Made by a program: the position numbers and the translations under genes. 64,000 nucleotides of DNA from Bacteroidales bacterium UBA4772 (GTDB lineage Bacteria > Bacteroidota > Bacteroidia > Bacteroidales > VadinHA17), in assembly GCA_002403305.1 (NCBI GenBank), contig DHHM01000011.1, forward strand, positions 33,737 to 97,736, written 5' to 3'. The notes under the pieces are model-generated. The model ran no database searches, was not told the DNA's origin, and saw only the letters and a program-made list of their open reading frames with translations. This document shows, in pieces, positions 42,800 through 51,674 of the stretch (its first letter is position 1; each line of letters begins with the position of its first letter).

Positions 42800-43215
42800 G
42801 ACCCCTTGCGTTTTGATGAACTTATATGTTTGCTGTTTCTGAAACGCAGGGCAGACCACTCTTCGTCGATCGCCACCTGGCTGACACGCCTGAAGCCCGA
42901 CTCCTCAACGGTATCCCAACCGTGGTCGCGGTTGACACCTGAGCGATCTTTTGACGAGCCTCCTTTCTGGTAAGCCATCCAGAGCTTCCCGTCATCACTC
43001 AGGTTATGAATGCATGACGGTGCAAGCTTCATGACATCCTCCGAACCGGGAATGAAGGCAATCATGAAGTCATAAAGGTAACGGGCATTGATCTCCGTGT
43101 CTATCTGTACATCCGGCAGCAGACCGGCAATCCTGTCCCTGAAAACTTCAGGAGCATTGAGCACGGCAATCCGTTCCTGGTCACCGTATCTCAGCTTCTT
43201 GAGTATGTTATCCAT
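42796..43215 (-). CDS. Small conserved protein (DUF3052-like)
   Basis: 139 residues. MDNILKKLRYGDQERIAVLNAPEVF, YDFMIAFIPGS and KLWMAYQKGGSS resemble DUF3052-type proteins that occur widely without known function. Predicted alpha/beta soluble. First gene of the fucosidase pair, coupled by ATGA overlap; a functional link between the two is not evident. Confidence 0.55.
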   Translation of the reverse strand: MDNILKKLRYGDQERIAVLNAPEVFRDRIAGLLPDVQIDTEINARYLYDFMIAFIPGSEDVMKLAPSCIHNLSDDGKLWMAYQKGGSSKDRSGVNRDHGWDTVEESGFRRVSQVAIDEEWSALRFRNSKHISSSKRKGS

Positions 43216-43237
43216 TTTCTTCCCGCTTTCCACAGGG

Positions 43238-43245
43238 CAAATATA
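43238..43245 (-). promoter_or_regulatory. -7 promoter element for the DUF3052-like/fucosidase pair
   Basis: Minus strand TATATTTG matches TAnnTTTG, 23 bases before the ATG at 43215. Confidence 0.5.
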
Positions 43246-43304
43246 CGAATTAGTGGCTAAGGAGAATCATTCCGGGCCGGAGGTCATTTCATCATAAAAT
43301 GTTG

Positions 43305-43312
43305 TATCTTTG
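43305..43312 (+). promoter_or_regulatory. -7 promoter element of thiamine operon
   Basis: TATCTTTG matches TAnnTTTG and ends 9 bases before the TPP riboswitch aptamer, so the transcript would begin almost at the aptamer. Confidence 0.65.
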
Positions 43313-43321
43313 TTTTGTCGA

Positions 43322-43405
43322 ATTACGGGGTGCCTTACTTAACAGGCTGAGATCATACCCTTATAACCTGATCCGGATAATGCCGGCGTAGGGAGAAAGA
43401 GTAAT
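43322..43405 (+). ncRNA. TPP riboswitch (THI element)
   Basis: All hallmark pieces are present in order: P1 ATTAC (43322-43326) pairing with GTAAT (43401-43405), GGGGTGCC, GGCTGAGAT, ATACCC, AACCTGATCCGGATAATGCC and GGCGTAGGGA. The aptamer binds thiamine pyrophosphate. The start codon of the TonB receptor follows 57 bases later with no T-run, so control is more likely at translation than by a terminator. Confidence 0.96.
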
Positions 43406-43461
43406 CCATTCAGACCTGCAGCGGAACCCTCACTTCAGACAATCTGTTCAGCATTATTGTA

Positions 43462-45903
43462 ATGATCATGACCAGGAAACTCTTTTTACCGGTTTTTATT
43501 TTTCTGATGACCTGCAACGCGGTGAGCGGCCAGCGTCCGTCCGGCACTGTCACCGGCAGGGTCACCGATGTTGAGGGTCATCCCCTGGCAGGGGCGTCAG
43601 TGGTTATCGAGAGCCTGATGACGGGGGTGGCGACGGATAATGACGGGCGGTATGCCCTCCGCGGCCTGCGCGCAGGCACCTATGCGCTGCGCATATCCTA
43701 CACAGGTTATGAGCCATTTGACACCGTTGTTGCTGTCACCGGCACCGGCCCCGTGCCGGCCGACGCCGATCTTGACGAGGCCCTTTTTGTGGCTGAGGAG
43801 GTGATTGTCAGGGGCAGTCGTGCCGGGGCCCGCACTCCGATGGCTCACACTACCGTCCGGTCTGAAGAACTGAGAGAGCGGGACCTGACCCGCGATATGC
43901 CCTTTCTGCTGTCACTCACCCCTTCGGTGGTGGAGACATCCGACGCCGGCACGGGCATAGGCTACACATCACTGCGCATACGCGGCACCGATGCCAGCAG
44001 GATCAACATCACACTCGACGGCATACCGCTCAACGACTCCGAATCGCAGCAGGTATTCTGGGTTGATCTGCCTGACCTGGCCTCCTCCACCGGCAGCATC
44101 CAGGTGCAGCGCGGGGTTGGCACCTCCACCAACGGTGCCGGAGCGTTTGGCGCCTCAGTGAACATCAGCAGCATGACTCCCCCCTCTGAGGCCGGTGCTT
44201 CGGCAGATGCATCATACGGCTCGTTCAACACCTCACGGATCTCGGCAAAAGCATGGACAGGAATGCTGGGCGACCGCTTCAACATGATGGTGCGTGCCTC
44301 GCAGATCCGCAGCGACGGCTATGTTGACCATAGCAAAGCCGATATCCGATCTGCGATGGTATCCGGGATTTGGTCCGCCCCGTCGGACCTGATCCGTTTT
44401 AATGTGATCACCGGAGATGAGAAGACAGGTATCAGCTGGTGGGGTGTGCCGGCTGAGATACTGCCGGAGAACAGGAGATACAACCCTGCCGGCGAGTACA
44501 TTGACGCCAGCGGCATCACCCGCTACTACGAGGATGAGACTGACGTCTACACCCAGAACCACTACCACCTCTTCCACACCCACCTCTTCACCGGCAGGGT
44601 GAGCCTGAACACCGGACTCCATCTGACAACAGGAAGGGGATATTACGAGGAGCAGAAGAGTGACAGGGATCCGGAAGAATACGGGATTGCAGACCTGATG
44701 CCCTACGTTCCCGCCGTCACGGAAACGGACATCGTGCAGCGCAAGTGGCTCGATAACCTCTTCTACGGTGCCGTGTGGTCATTGATCAAACAGGGCAACG
44801 TGGCCGAGTGGACCCTGGGGGGAGCACTCAACAGGTATGACGGGGATCACTTCGGCAGGATAAAGTGGCTGGAAAATCCCGGCAACATTATCCCGGGCTA
44901 TGAGTGGTACAGGAACAACGGATTGAAGGATGAGTTCAACGTCTACGGCAAGATGAATGCCGTGGTTTCGGGTAGCCTGAGCGCGTTCCTCGACCTGCAG
45001 CTGAGGCATATCAGTTACCGCTTTGAGGGTCCCGATGATGACATGAAGGATCTTACCGCGAGTCACAGCTTCCTCTTCTTCAATCCCAAGGCAGGCCTCT
45101 TCTGGAGCAACGGAAGCGGGAGCGAAGCCTTTGTCTCCGCTGCCGTGGCGCACCGTGAACCTACGAGGGCCGACTATAAGGATGCCGCCGGTGATCCGGC
45201 GGCCACACCCGGCAGGGAGCGGCTCACCGATTTTGAGGGAGGGTACAGCTTTCGTAGTTCCGGGGTTGCTCTGGGTGTCAACCTCTATTTTATGTGGTAC
45301 CATGACCAGCTTGTACCTACCGGCAAGATCAGCAGCACGGGATACCCCATCATGACCAACGTCCCTGAGAGCTACAGGACAGGGGTGGAGTTCTCCGGCA
45401 GCTACCGGCCATTCCCGGTGGCAGCGATGAAGATGAACCTCACCCTGAGCAGGAGCAGCATAAGGGACTTCAGAAATTACTACTTGAATTATAACACTGA
45501 CGACTGGAGCGAGGAGTACCTCCACAGCGATCTTGGAACCGTTGATATAGCTTATTCACCCCGCGCAACAGGCTCTGCCGAACTGGAGGTCAATCCTGCA
45601 GAACGCCTGTCAGTCAGGCTGACAGGCAAATACGTCGGGAAGCAGTACTTTGACAATACCATGAGCCCTGACAGAACCATTGACCCCTATTTTGTCAGTA
45701 ACCTGGCGGCATCATACGGCATAAAGATGAAGAAGGCCGGTGAGCTGACATTCCGGTTTATGGTCAACAACCTCTTCAATACCATGTATGAGAACAATGC
45801 CTATGGCGGGATGTGGACCGAGGACGGGGAGGAGAAGACATGGGCTTATTATTTTCCGCAGGCGGGGATAAACTACACAGCCGGGATTTCATTATCTTTC
45901 TGA
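43462..45903 (+). CDS. TonB-dependent receptor for thiamine (or its precursor)
   Basis: 813 residues. Signal peptide (LFLPVFIFLMTCNAVSGQ), carboxypeptidase-regulatory-like domain (GTVTGRVTDVEGHPLAGAS...), plug (YTSLRIRGTDASRINITLDGIPLN, FWVDLPDLASS) and a 22-strand barrel ending GISLSF with terminal Phe for BAM recognition. The outer-membrane receptor is the first gene behind the TPP riboswitch, followed by PnuT and thiamine pyrophosphokinase, so the ligand is inferred to be thiamine. Confidence 0.92.
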   Translation: MIMTRKLFLPVFIFLMTCNAVSGQRPSGTVTGRVTDVEGHPLAGASVVIESLMTGVATDNDGRYALRGLRAGTYALRISYTGYEPFDTVVAVTGTGPVPADADLDEALFVAEEVIVRGSRAGARTPMAHTTVRSEELRERDLTRDMPFLLSLTPSVVETSDAGTGIGYTSLRIRGTDASRINITLDGIPLNDSESQQVFWVDLPDLASSTGSIQVQRGVGTSTNGAGAFGASVNISSMTPPSEAGASADASYGSFNTSRISAKAWTGMLGDRFNMMVRASQIRSDGYVDHSKADIRSAMVSGIWSAPSDLIRFNVITGDEKTGISWWGVPAEILPENRRYNPAGEYIDASGITRYYEDETDVYTQNHYHLFHTHLFTGRVSLNTGLHLTTGRGYYEEQKSDRDPEEYGIADLMPYVPAVTETDIVQRKWLDNLFYGAVWSLIKQGNVAEWTLGGALNRYDGDHFGRIKWLENPGNIIPGYEWYRNNGLKDEFNVYGKMNAVVSGSLSAFLDLQLRHISYRFEGPDDDMKDLTASHSFLFFNPKAGLFWSNGSGSEAFVSAAVAHREPTRADYKDAAGDPAATPGRERLTDFEGGYSFRSSGVALGVNLYFMWYHDQLVPTGKISSTGYPIMTNVPESYRTGVEFSGSYRPFPVAAMKMNLTLSRSSIRDFRNYYLNYNTDDWSEEYLHSDLGTVDIAYSPRATGSAELEVNPAERLSVRLTGKYVGKQYFDNTMSPDRTIDPYFVSNLAASYGIKMKKAGELTFRFMVNNLFNTMYENNAYGGMWTEDGEEKTWAYYFPQAGINYTAGISLSF

Positions 45904-45907
45904 CACG

Positions 45908-46609
45908 ATGGTGACAGGCTGGCTTTCTGCAAATTTCATCGAGCTCTTCGGTGCAGTAACGGGCATTGTCTACGTGATCCTCGAGATAAGGAGGAATATC
46001 TGGCTCTGGCCGCTGGGGATAATCACCTCGGCAGTTTATATGTATGTGTTTGCCAGTAACGGCTTTTATGCCAATATGGGATTGCAGGGTTACTATCTTG
46101 TGATTAGTGTCTACGGATGGTATGCATGGCGCAGAATACAGGGAGCAGAGCATGAAATAGAGCTTAGCTCTTCAGGTGTTACAGAAAAGGGCAATCCTCC
46201 TTCCGCCCCCCCCGGTGAAAATCCCGGAAATATTGCGGGACCATCCGTGCAGGAGAGAGTCACAGATGTCAGACGTGTGGGCAGGGCAACGGCTGTATGG
46301 TGTGCACTTGCTGCCCTGGTAACCTGGGTAGCTCTGTGGTTCCTGCTTGACCGTGCCACCGATTCGCCGGTACCGTTATGGGACGGCCTGATCGCCTCCC
46401 TCTCCGTGGTGGCAACATGGATGCTTACGCGGAAATACCTGGAGCAGTGGTACGTATGGATAGTGGCCAACGCCATAGCCGTGGCAGTCTATCTTGCAGC
46501 CGGGTTATATCCCACAGCCGTGCTTTTTTTCGTATATTTCGTGATGGCAATAATTGGGCTGAGAGAATGGGCCAGGGTTCGGGTAAGAGGCAGTAGTGAG
46601 AGGAATTAG
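45908..46609 (+). CDS. pnuT: PnuT thiamine transporter (PnuC family)
   Basis: 233 residues, seven predicted helices. NIWLWPLGIITSAVYMYVFA and QWYVWIVANAIAVAVYLAAGL are the PnuC-family substrate-site helices; PnuT members carry thiamine and rely on phosphorylation inside the cell for trapping. A 50-residue Pro/Gly/Glu loop (about 105-150: GNPPSAPPGENPGN) between the helix sets is longer than usual. 4 bases after the receptor gene. Its last codons (AGG AAT TAG) form the first unit of a heptamer array. Confidence 0.9.
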   Translation: MVTGWLSANFIELFGAVTGIVYVILEIRRNIWLWPLGIITSAVYMYVFASNGFYANMGLQGYYLVISVYGWYAWRRIQGAEHEIELSSSGVTEKGNPPSAPPGENPGNIAGPSVQERVTDVRRVGRATAVWCALAALVTWVALWFLLDRATDSPVPLWDGLIASLSVVATWMLTRKYLEQWYVWIVANAIAVAVYLAAGLYPTAVLFFVYFVMAIIGLREWARVRVRGSSERN

Positions 46610-46658
46610 GAATTAAGAATTAAGAATTAAGAATTAAGAATTGAGAATTGAGAATTGA
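46603..46658. repeat. Heptanucleotide tandem array (GAATTRR x8)
   Basis: Eight units from 46603: GAATTAG, four GAATTAA, three GAATTGA, followed by GGGTCAG. The pnuT stop codon TAG lies in the first unit. No clear function. Confidence 0.92.
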
Positions 46659-46733
46659 GGGTCAGTCACTTAGGTTGCGAGTTTGAGGACTGTCGATTGC
46701 CGACTGAAACTGAACGGTTTACACCGCACATTA

Positions 46734-46816
46734 TACCGCGTAGCGCCTGTCCCGATGTATCGGGGGTTATGGTACTACAGGTGTATCGGTCATACCACAA
46801 ACATTACCGCGTAGCG
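46734..46816. repeat. Two direct copies of palindromic TACCGCGTAGCG with a hairpin between
   Basis: TACCGCGTAGCG at 46734-46745 and 46805-46816; in the second, ACCGC-GTA-GCGGT is a perfect inverted repeat. CCCGATGTATCGGG (46751-46764) forms another hairpin between them. The pattern resembles a REP-like intergenic element. The rest of the 228-base gap (46610-46837) holds nothing else I can name. Confidence 0.6.
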
Positions 46817-46837
46817 GTTAAAGTATTGTAGATTAAG

Positions 46838-47485
46838 ATGATAAATATTAATTCCACCCCCAGCCACCCGCAAACCGTCATTCTTGCCAATGGCTCATAC
46901 CCCACCCACCCGGTGCCGCTGGCCCGCCTGCGGGAGGCCGGCATGATCGTATGCTGCGACGGTGCGGCGGAGAAACTGGTGGCACACGGCCTTGAACCGG
47001 GCGTCATCATTGGCGACCTCGACTCGGTGCCGCCTGCGCTTAAAGAGAGGTATGGGAAGATCCTGGTGCAGGACTCCGACCAGGAGACCAATGACCTGAC
47101 AAAGGCGGTCAACTGGTGTGTCGCGGCCGGGATAAAGGAGGTGGCTATCCTTGGCGCCACCGGCATCCGCGAGGATCATACCCTGGGCAACATATCGCTG
47201 CTTGCCGATTACAGCAGCAGGATAGATGCCGTCATGCTCACTGACACCGGCAGCTTCAGGGTATATGACCACAGCGTGACCATCAGCTCACACCCCGGCC
47301 AGCAGGTGTCGCTCTTCAGCATTGACCCTGCATTGACAGTAACCTCCACCGGTCTGAAATACCCGCTCAATAACCTAACTCTTTACAGCTGGTGGCGGGG
47401 TACGTTGAATGAAGCAGCAGACCGGGAGCTCAGTCTTGAATTTCAAAATGGGAAGTTGATAGTGTTCTTACACTACACATCCTGA
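46838..47485 (+). CDS. Thiamine pyrophosphokinase
   Basis: 215 residues. ILANGSYP, MIVCCDGAAEKL, VIIGDLDSVPP and DQETNDLTKAVNW are the family's substrate and metal motifs; ATGIREDHTLGNISLL follows. It converts thiamine to TPP with ATP, trapping thiamine brought in by PnuT, and TPP then acts on the riboswitch at 43322. The gene is separated from pnuT by a 228-base repeat-filled gap, so it may be less tightly coupled than the first two genes. Confidence 0.92.
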   Translation: MININSTPSHPQTVILANGSYPTHPVPLARLREAGMIVCCDGAAEKLVAHGLEPGVIIGDLDSVPPALKERYGKILVQDSDQETNDLTKAVNWCVAAGIKEVAILGATGIREDHTLGNISLLADYSSRIDAVMLTDTGSFRVYDHSVTISSHPGQQVSLFSIDPALTVTSTGLKYPLNNLTLYSWWRGTLNEAADRELSLEFQNGKLIVFLHYTS

Positions 47486-47491
47486 ACCCCT

Positions 47492-47522
47492 TTTGAAATT
47501 AACTTCAACCAGTGTATCTTTG
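47492..47522 (+). promoter_or_regulatory. Promoter of the toxin-antitoxin pair
   Basis: TTTG (47492-47495), exactly 19 bases, TATCTTTG (47515-47522): a complete match to the Bacteroidota consensus. The antitoxin ATG is 35 bases downstream. Confidence 0.8.
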
Positions 47523-47556
47523 TATGTATAATCATTTTCAGAATTATTCTGTCAGG

Positions 47557-47754
47557 ATGAACGAAGAAACTTATATAATAGATAAAAAAGGACGTAAGAT
47601 AGCCGTGCAGGTTCCAATTAAGACCTACGAGAAACTGGTTGCAGATTCTGAAGAACTGGATGAAATCAAGGAGTACCGTAAAGCCAAAGCACGCAAGAGT
47701 GATCCTATACCTTATGAACAAGCTTTCAGTGAGATTGAAAAAGCTGCAGAATGA
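47557..47754 (+). CDS. Antitoxin of a RelBE-type pair
   Basis: 65 residues from MNEETYIIDKKGRKIAVQVPI. A short N-terminal beta region and a long acidic helix (KLVADSEELDEIKEYRKAKARK) fit RelB/Phd-like antitoxins, which neutralise the toxin and repress their own promoter. The upstream ATG at 47512 would lie before the promoter's likely transcription start and was rejected. Overlaps the toxin gene by 4 bases (ATGA). Confidence 0.82.
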   Translation: MNEETYIIDKKGRKIAVQVPIKTYEKLVADSEELDEIKEYRKAKARKSDPIPYEQAFSEIEKAAE

Positions 47755-48005
47755 AGTATACTGTCTTCATTGAACGTTATGCCCAAAAGCAAATCCAGAA
47801 GCTTGACAGAAAAGCCATCCCGATTATTAAATCAGCCATTTCAGGCCTTGCCGATAATCCACGTCCATACGAATATAAAAAGCTGAAAGGCGAAGAGGCG
47901 TACCGTATCCGGGTCAGTGACTACCGAATTATATACGAGATCTACGACGACAAGATTATAGTAATTGTCGTATCCGTAGGCCACAGGAAAAATATTTACA
48001 AATAA
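47751..48005 (+). CDS. RelE/ParE-type toxin
   Basis: 84 residues with the RelE fold pattern: YTVFIERYAQKQIQKLDRKAIPIIKSAI, PRPYEYKKLKGEEAYRIRVSDYRIIYEI, and VSVGHRKNIYK with the conserved C-terminal His/Arg/Tyr. RelE toxins cleave mRNA on the ribosome; ParE toxins act on gyrase. The intact Arg-rich centre favours RelE. Translationally coupled to the antitoxin. Confidence 0.88.
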   Translation: MKYTVFIERYAQKQIQKLDRKAIPIIKSAISGLADNPRPYEYKKLKGEEAYRIRVSDYRIIYEIYDDKIIVIVVSVGHRKNIYK

Positions 48006-48031
48006 TACAAACCAGCTCAAAACAAACGATC

Positions 48032-49636
48032 ATGAACAAATTTCCACTCGTGGTTATGTGTACCATTATCTTGTTGTCTGCAAACTCCTGCGGACCGGAA
48101 AGCGGAAAGAAACCTTCCTCAGCTGATACTTTTCGTTTTGAAGAATTCACAATTGCTCAGCTTCAGCAGGGCTATGACAACGGTGATTTCACTGTAACCG
48201 ATGTGGTGCAGGCCTACATTGACCGCATAGAGGCCATAGACGACAGCGGGCCGATGCTCAATGCCGTCATCCAGACCAATCCTGATGCCCTGGCCATTGC
48301 GGCACAGCTTGATGCAGAGCTGAAGGATGGAAAGAAGCGCGGTCCGATGCACGGGGTGCCGGTACTGTTAAAAGATAATATTGACACTCATGATCAGATG
48401 GCAACCACAGCAGGCTCTCGTGCACTGGCCGGCTCGCATCCTCTGCAGGACAGCTATATAGCGATGAAGCTGCGCGAGGCCGGCGCCGTCATCCTCGGCA
48501 AGGCCAACCTTTCTGAGTGGGCCAACTTCCGTGGCAACCTCTCTTCCAGCGGGTGGAGCGGCGTGGGAGGACAGACGAAGAACCCGTATGTCCTCGATCG
48601 CAACCCGTGCGGCTCCAGCTCCGGATCAGGGGTGGCCGTCTCGGCCAACCTGACTATGATAGCCATCGGCACCGAGACCAACGGCTCCATAGTATGCCCC
48701 TCGACTGCCAACGGCATCGTCGGTATAAAACCTACCGTAGGACTTCTCAGCCGCAGCGGCATAGTGCCTATCTCCTTCACACAGGACACACCGGGACCTA
48801 TGGCACGCACGGTGCGCGATGCCGCCATTGCCCTTGGTGTAATGACGGGTATTGACCCGGCTGACAGCAAAACGGCAGCATCAGAGGGTGAAGCCCTGAC
48901 CGACTACACACCCTTCCTGAAGGAGGACGGACTGAACGGAAAAAAGCTGGGGTGGTTTACCTCGGCGCGGGGCAGTCACTTCAAGGTCGACACCCTGATG
49001 CAGAATGTTGTGGAACACCTCAGGAGTCTCGGAGCCGAGGTGGTCGAGATCGACAACATATACGACAGGGAAGCAGGGTCACTCTCCTTTGAGCTGATGC
49101 TGTATGAATTCAAGGACGGCCTTAATAAATACTTTGCCTCACTGGGCGAAAATGCCCCGGTAAAAAGCGTGGAGCAGCTGATAGAGTTCAACAGGAATGA
49201 CCACATAGAGCTTCGCTACTATGACCAGGAACTCCTTATCGAGGCGCAGGCAAAGGGAAGTGTGGAGTCGGCCGGGTTCATTGCAATCCTCGAGAAGATG
49301 AACCGCCTGGTAAGGGACGAGGGAATTGACAAGGTGATGAAGGAACATAACCTTGATGCCTTTATCGCCCCCACGGGTGCACCTGCATGGAAGACCGACC
49401 TGATAAACGGTGACTCTTTTCATGTCAGCAGCTCATCGCCGGCAGCCATGGCCGGCTATCCGAACATAACCCTGCCCATGGGATTCATAGACGGACTGCC
49501 GGTGGGAATATCCTTCTTCGGCAGGGCGTGGAGTGAGCCGCTGCTGATAGAGATAGCCTTTGCCTTTGAGACGAGCACAAAACAGCGTAGAGCGCCGGCC
49601 TTTATCCCCGTGTGGCCTCCTGAGACGGACCGTTGA
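48032..49636 (+). CDS. Amidase-signature family lipoprotein
   Basis: 534 residues. Lipobox SANSC at the N-terminus. Amidase-signature motifs: VPVLLKDNIDT (catalytic Lys), SSSGWSGVGGQTKNPY and NPCGSSSGSGVAVSANLTMIAIGTETNGS with the Ser-cisSer dyad. Hydrolyses an unidentified amide; as a lipoprotein it probably acts at the envelope. The 3' end overlaps ppk1 by 35 bases on the opposite strand. Confidence 0.9.
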   Translation: MNKFPLVVMCTIILLSANSCGPESGKKPSSADTFRFEEFTIAQLQQGYDNGDFTVTDVVQAYIDRIEAIDDSGPMLNAVIQTNPDALAIAAQLDAELKDGKKRGPMHGVPVLLKDNIDTHDQMATTAGSRALAGSHPLQDSYIAMKLREAGAVILGKANLSEWANFRGNLSSSGWSGVGGQTKNPYVLDRNPCGSSSGSGVAVSANLTMIAIGTETNGSIVCPSTANGIVGIKPTVGLLSRSGIVPISFTQDTPGPMARTVRDAAIALGVMTGIDPADSKTAASEGEALTDYTPFLKEDGLNGKKLGWFTSARGSHFKVDTLMQNVVEHLRSLGAEVVEIDNIYDREAGSLSFELMLYEFKDGLNKYFASLGENAPVKSVEQLIEFNRNDHIELRYYDQELLIEAQAKGSVESAGFIAILEKMNRLVRDEGIDKVMKEHNLDAFIAPTGAPAWKTDLINGDSFHVSSSSPAAMAGYPNITLPMGFIDGLPVGISFFGRAWSEPLLIEIAFAFETSTKQRRAPAFIPVWPPETDR

Positions 49637-51674
49637 TAGCCGTTATGTAACTGTGAACCTCTGTCTGTGATCGGCAGGGTTTGTCACCGGGAGCAACAAG
49701 CCTGTTCGACTGCTTTGCGTCATGGACCCTTGCCTTGACATTGTCATTCCACTGTATCTCGAAGACATCGGTGATCTCTTTCCTGATAGCTTCATCAAAT
49801 ATAGGGCAGGAGACCTCTATCCGGCGGTCGAGGTTCCTCGGCATCAAATCTGCCGAGGTGATGTAGACCAGCTCATTACCCCCGTTGCAGAAGATCATGA
49901 ACCTCGAATGCTCAAGGAAGCGGTCAACAATGCCTCTCGCAGTGATATTCTCACTGACACCCTTCAGCCCCGGCACTAGCGACAGCATGCCCCTGACTAT
50001 CAGTCGTATCCTTACACCCGCACAGCTCGCCTTGTACAGCTTGCCGATGATCTCCTCATCAGTGAGATTGTTGATCTTGATGTTGATCCAGGCCTCCCTG
50101 CCTGCCTTTGCGTTCCTGATCTCGTTCTCAATCAGCATCAGCAGCTTGTTGCGAAGACCGAAAGGGGATAGCAGCAGATGGTAAAACTTGTCTTTGCGGT
50201 AATTGGCAACGAAAAAATTGAATGCCTTCACCACCTCATTGGTGATCTTCTTGTTTGATGTCAACAGCAGATGATCGGTATAGACCCTGGCAGTCTGCTC
50301 GTTGAAATTGCCTGTTCCAACGGCGGCATACCTCTGAATGACTTCATTCTTTTCACGGGTGATGAGACAGAGCTTTGAATGAACTTTCAGTCCGGGCACA
50401 CCGTAAATGACCTTTACCCCTTCATCAAGCAACTTATTGCCCCACAGGATATTCGCCTCCTCATCGAAGCGTGCCTGAAGCTCAACCACCGTGGTGACGC
50501 TCTTGCCGTTCCTGGCTGCATTCATCAGGGCGTTAATGACGCTAGAGTTCCTGGCAAGACGGTAGAGTGTGACCTGTATGGAGATTACATAGGGGTCAAT
50601 CGAGGCCTCCCGCAGCAGGTCAATAAAGTGATCAAAAGGGTTGTATGGAAAGAAGAGCATCACATCCTTCTTCCTGATGACGGAGAGAATACTCTTGCCG
50701 TAATGGATGTCACGGTGCCTTACGGGAGGGAGTTTCTCATACCGCAACCCGTCACCAGGGATGTCTATGAACTTCATGAAATCCTTGAAGTTGTGATACC
50801 TGTCACCGGGTATTATTACATCATCAGTGCCCAGGTTCAGCTTTTTCTTCAGTATCTTCAGGAGGTCGGCAGGCATATTGCGGTCATGGACAAACCTTAC
50901 GGGTGTGCCTTTTTTACGCTGCTGAAGGCTCTTTGAGAGCTTGTCGATATAGCTCTCAGAGATGTCATCCGCAATGTCAAGCTCAGCATCCTTGGTGAGC
51001 TTGAAGGTATAGGCCGACAGCTCGTCGAAGGGGAGGATGTGAAAAATATCCTTGAGCTCTGACCTGATGACGTCATCAAGGAAGATAACATACCTGTTGC
51101 CGTTCTTCTCCGGCAGCTGGATGAACCTCGGCAGTATGTCCGACGGGGGTATCTCCAGCAGAGCGTACCTGTTCCTGCCGCTGGCGGAGTCGGTTAGAAG
51201 TATTGCAAAGAAGACGGCATCATCAGTGAGGTCAGGCAGCACGTTTTCTTTACTGATTATCAGCGGCATAAGTCTGTGCCTTACCTCCTTGCGAAAATAA
51301 CTCTTCACAAACGCACTCTGCTCCTCGTCGAGCTGCTGTTCATTGACGAAGTAAATGTTGTGCTTTTTCAGCTCCTTCTTAAGATCGGAATATGTCTTCT
51401 CAAACCTCAGGTTCTGCTCCAGGACTATCTCCTGCACTCTCCTGAGGGTGGCTTTCGGGCTGTAGCCAAGAATGCTCTTTGACTTGCTTCCAAACAGGGA
51501 GAGCCTTTTCAGCGTCGCAACCCTGACCCTGAAATACTCATCAAGATTATTGGAATAGATCCCCAGGAAGTTAAACCGTTCAAGCAGAGGCACGTCTTTA
51601 TTTTCTGCCTCCTGCAGCACTCTCTCGTTAAAGGAGAGCCAGCTTATCTCCTTGGGGATATAATCAGTGCTCAT
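49602..51674 (-). CDS. ppk1: Polyphosphate kinase 1
   Basis: 690 residues, normal length. N-terminus IPKEISWLSFNERVLQEAENKDVPLLERFNFLGIYSNNLDEYFRVRV is classic. VHSKLCLI holds the autophosphorylated His, LEHSRFMIF the second conserved His, and RNLDRRIEV follows. Makes inorganic polyphosphate from ATP at the membrane. The ATG overlaps the sixA stop (ATGA). Overlaps the amidase 3' end by 35 bases. Confidence 0.96.
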   Translation of the reverse strand: MSTDYIPKEISWLSFNERVLQEAENKDVPLLERFNFLGIYSNNLDEYFRVRVATLKRLSLFGSKSKSILGYSPKATLRRVQEIVLEQNLRFEKTYSDLKKELKKHNIYFVNEQQLDEEQSAFVKSYFRKEVRHRLMPLIISKENVLPDLTDDAVFFAILLTDSASGRNRYALLEIPPSDILPRFIQLPEKNGNRYVIFLDDVIRSELKDIFHILPFDELSAYTFKLTKDAELDIADDISESYIDKLSKSLQQRKKGTPVRFVHDRNMPADLLKILKKKLNLGTDDVIIPGDRYHNFKDFMKFIDIPGDGLRYEKLPPVRHRDIHYGKSILSVIRKKDVMLFFPYNPFDHFIDLLREASIDPYVISIQVTLYRLARNSSVINALMNAARNGKSVTTVVELQARFDEEANILWGNKLLDEGVKVIYGVPGLKVHSKLCLITREKNEVIQRYAAVGTGNFNEQTARVYTDHLLLTSNKKITNEVVKAFNFFVANYRKDKFYHLLLSPFGLRNKLLMLIENEIRNAKAGREAWINIKINNLTDEEIIGKLYKASCAGVRIRLIVRGMLSLVPGLKGVSENITARGIVDRFLEHSRFMIFCNGGNELVYITSADLMPRNLDRRIEVSCPIFDEAIRKEITDVFEIQWNDNVKARVHDAKQSNRLVAPGDKPCRSQTEVHSYITAINGPSQEATRG

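Noticed and set aside
47512..47556. Longer antitoxin start at 47512
   Set aside because: It overlaps the consensus promoter, so it would lie upstream of the transcript start.
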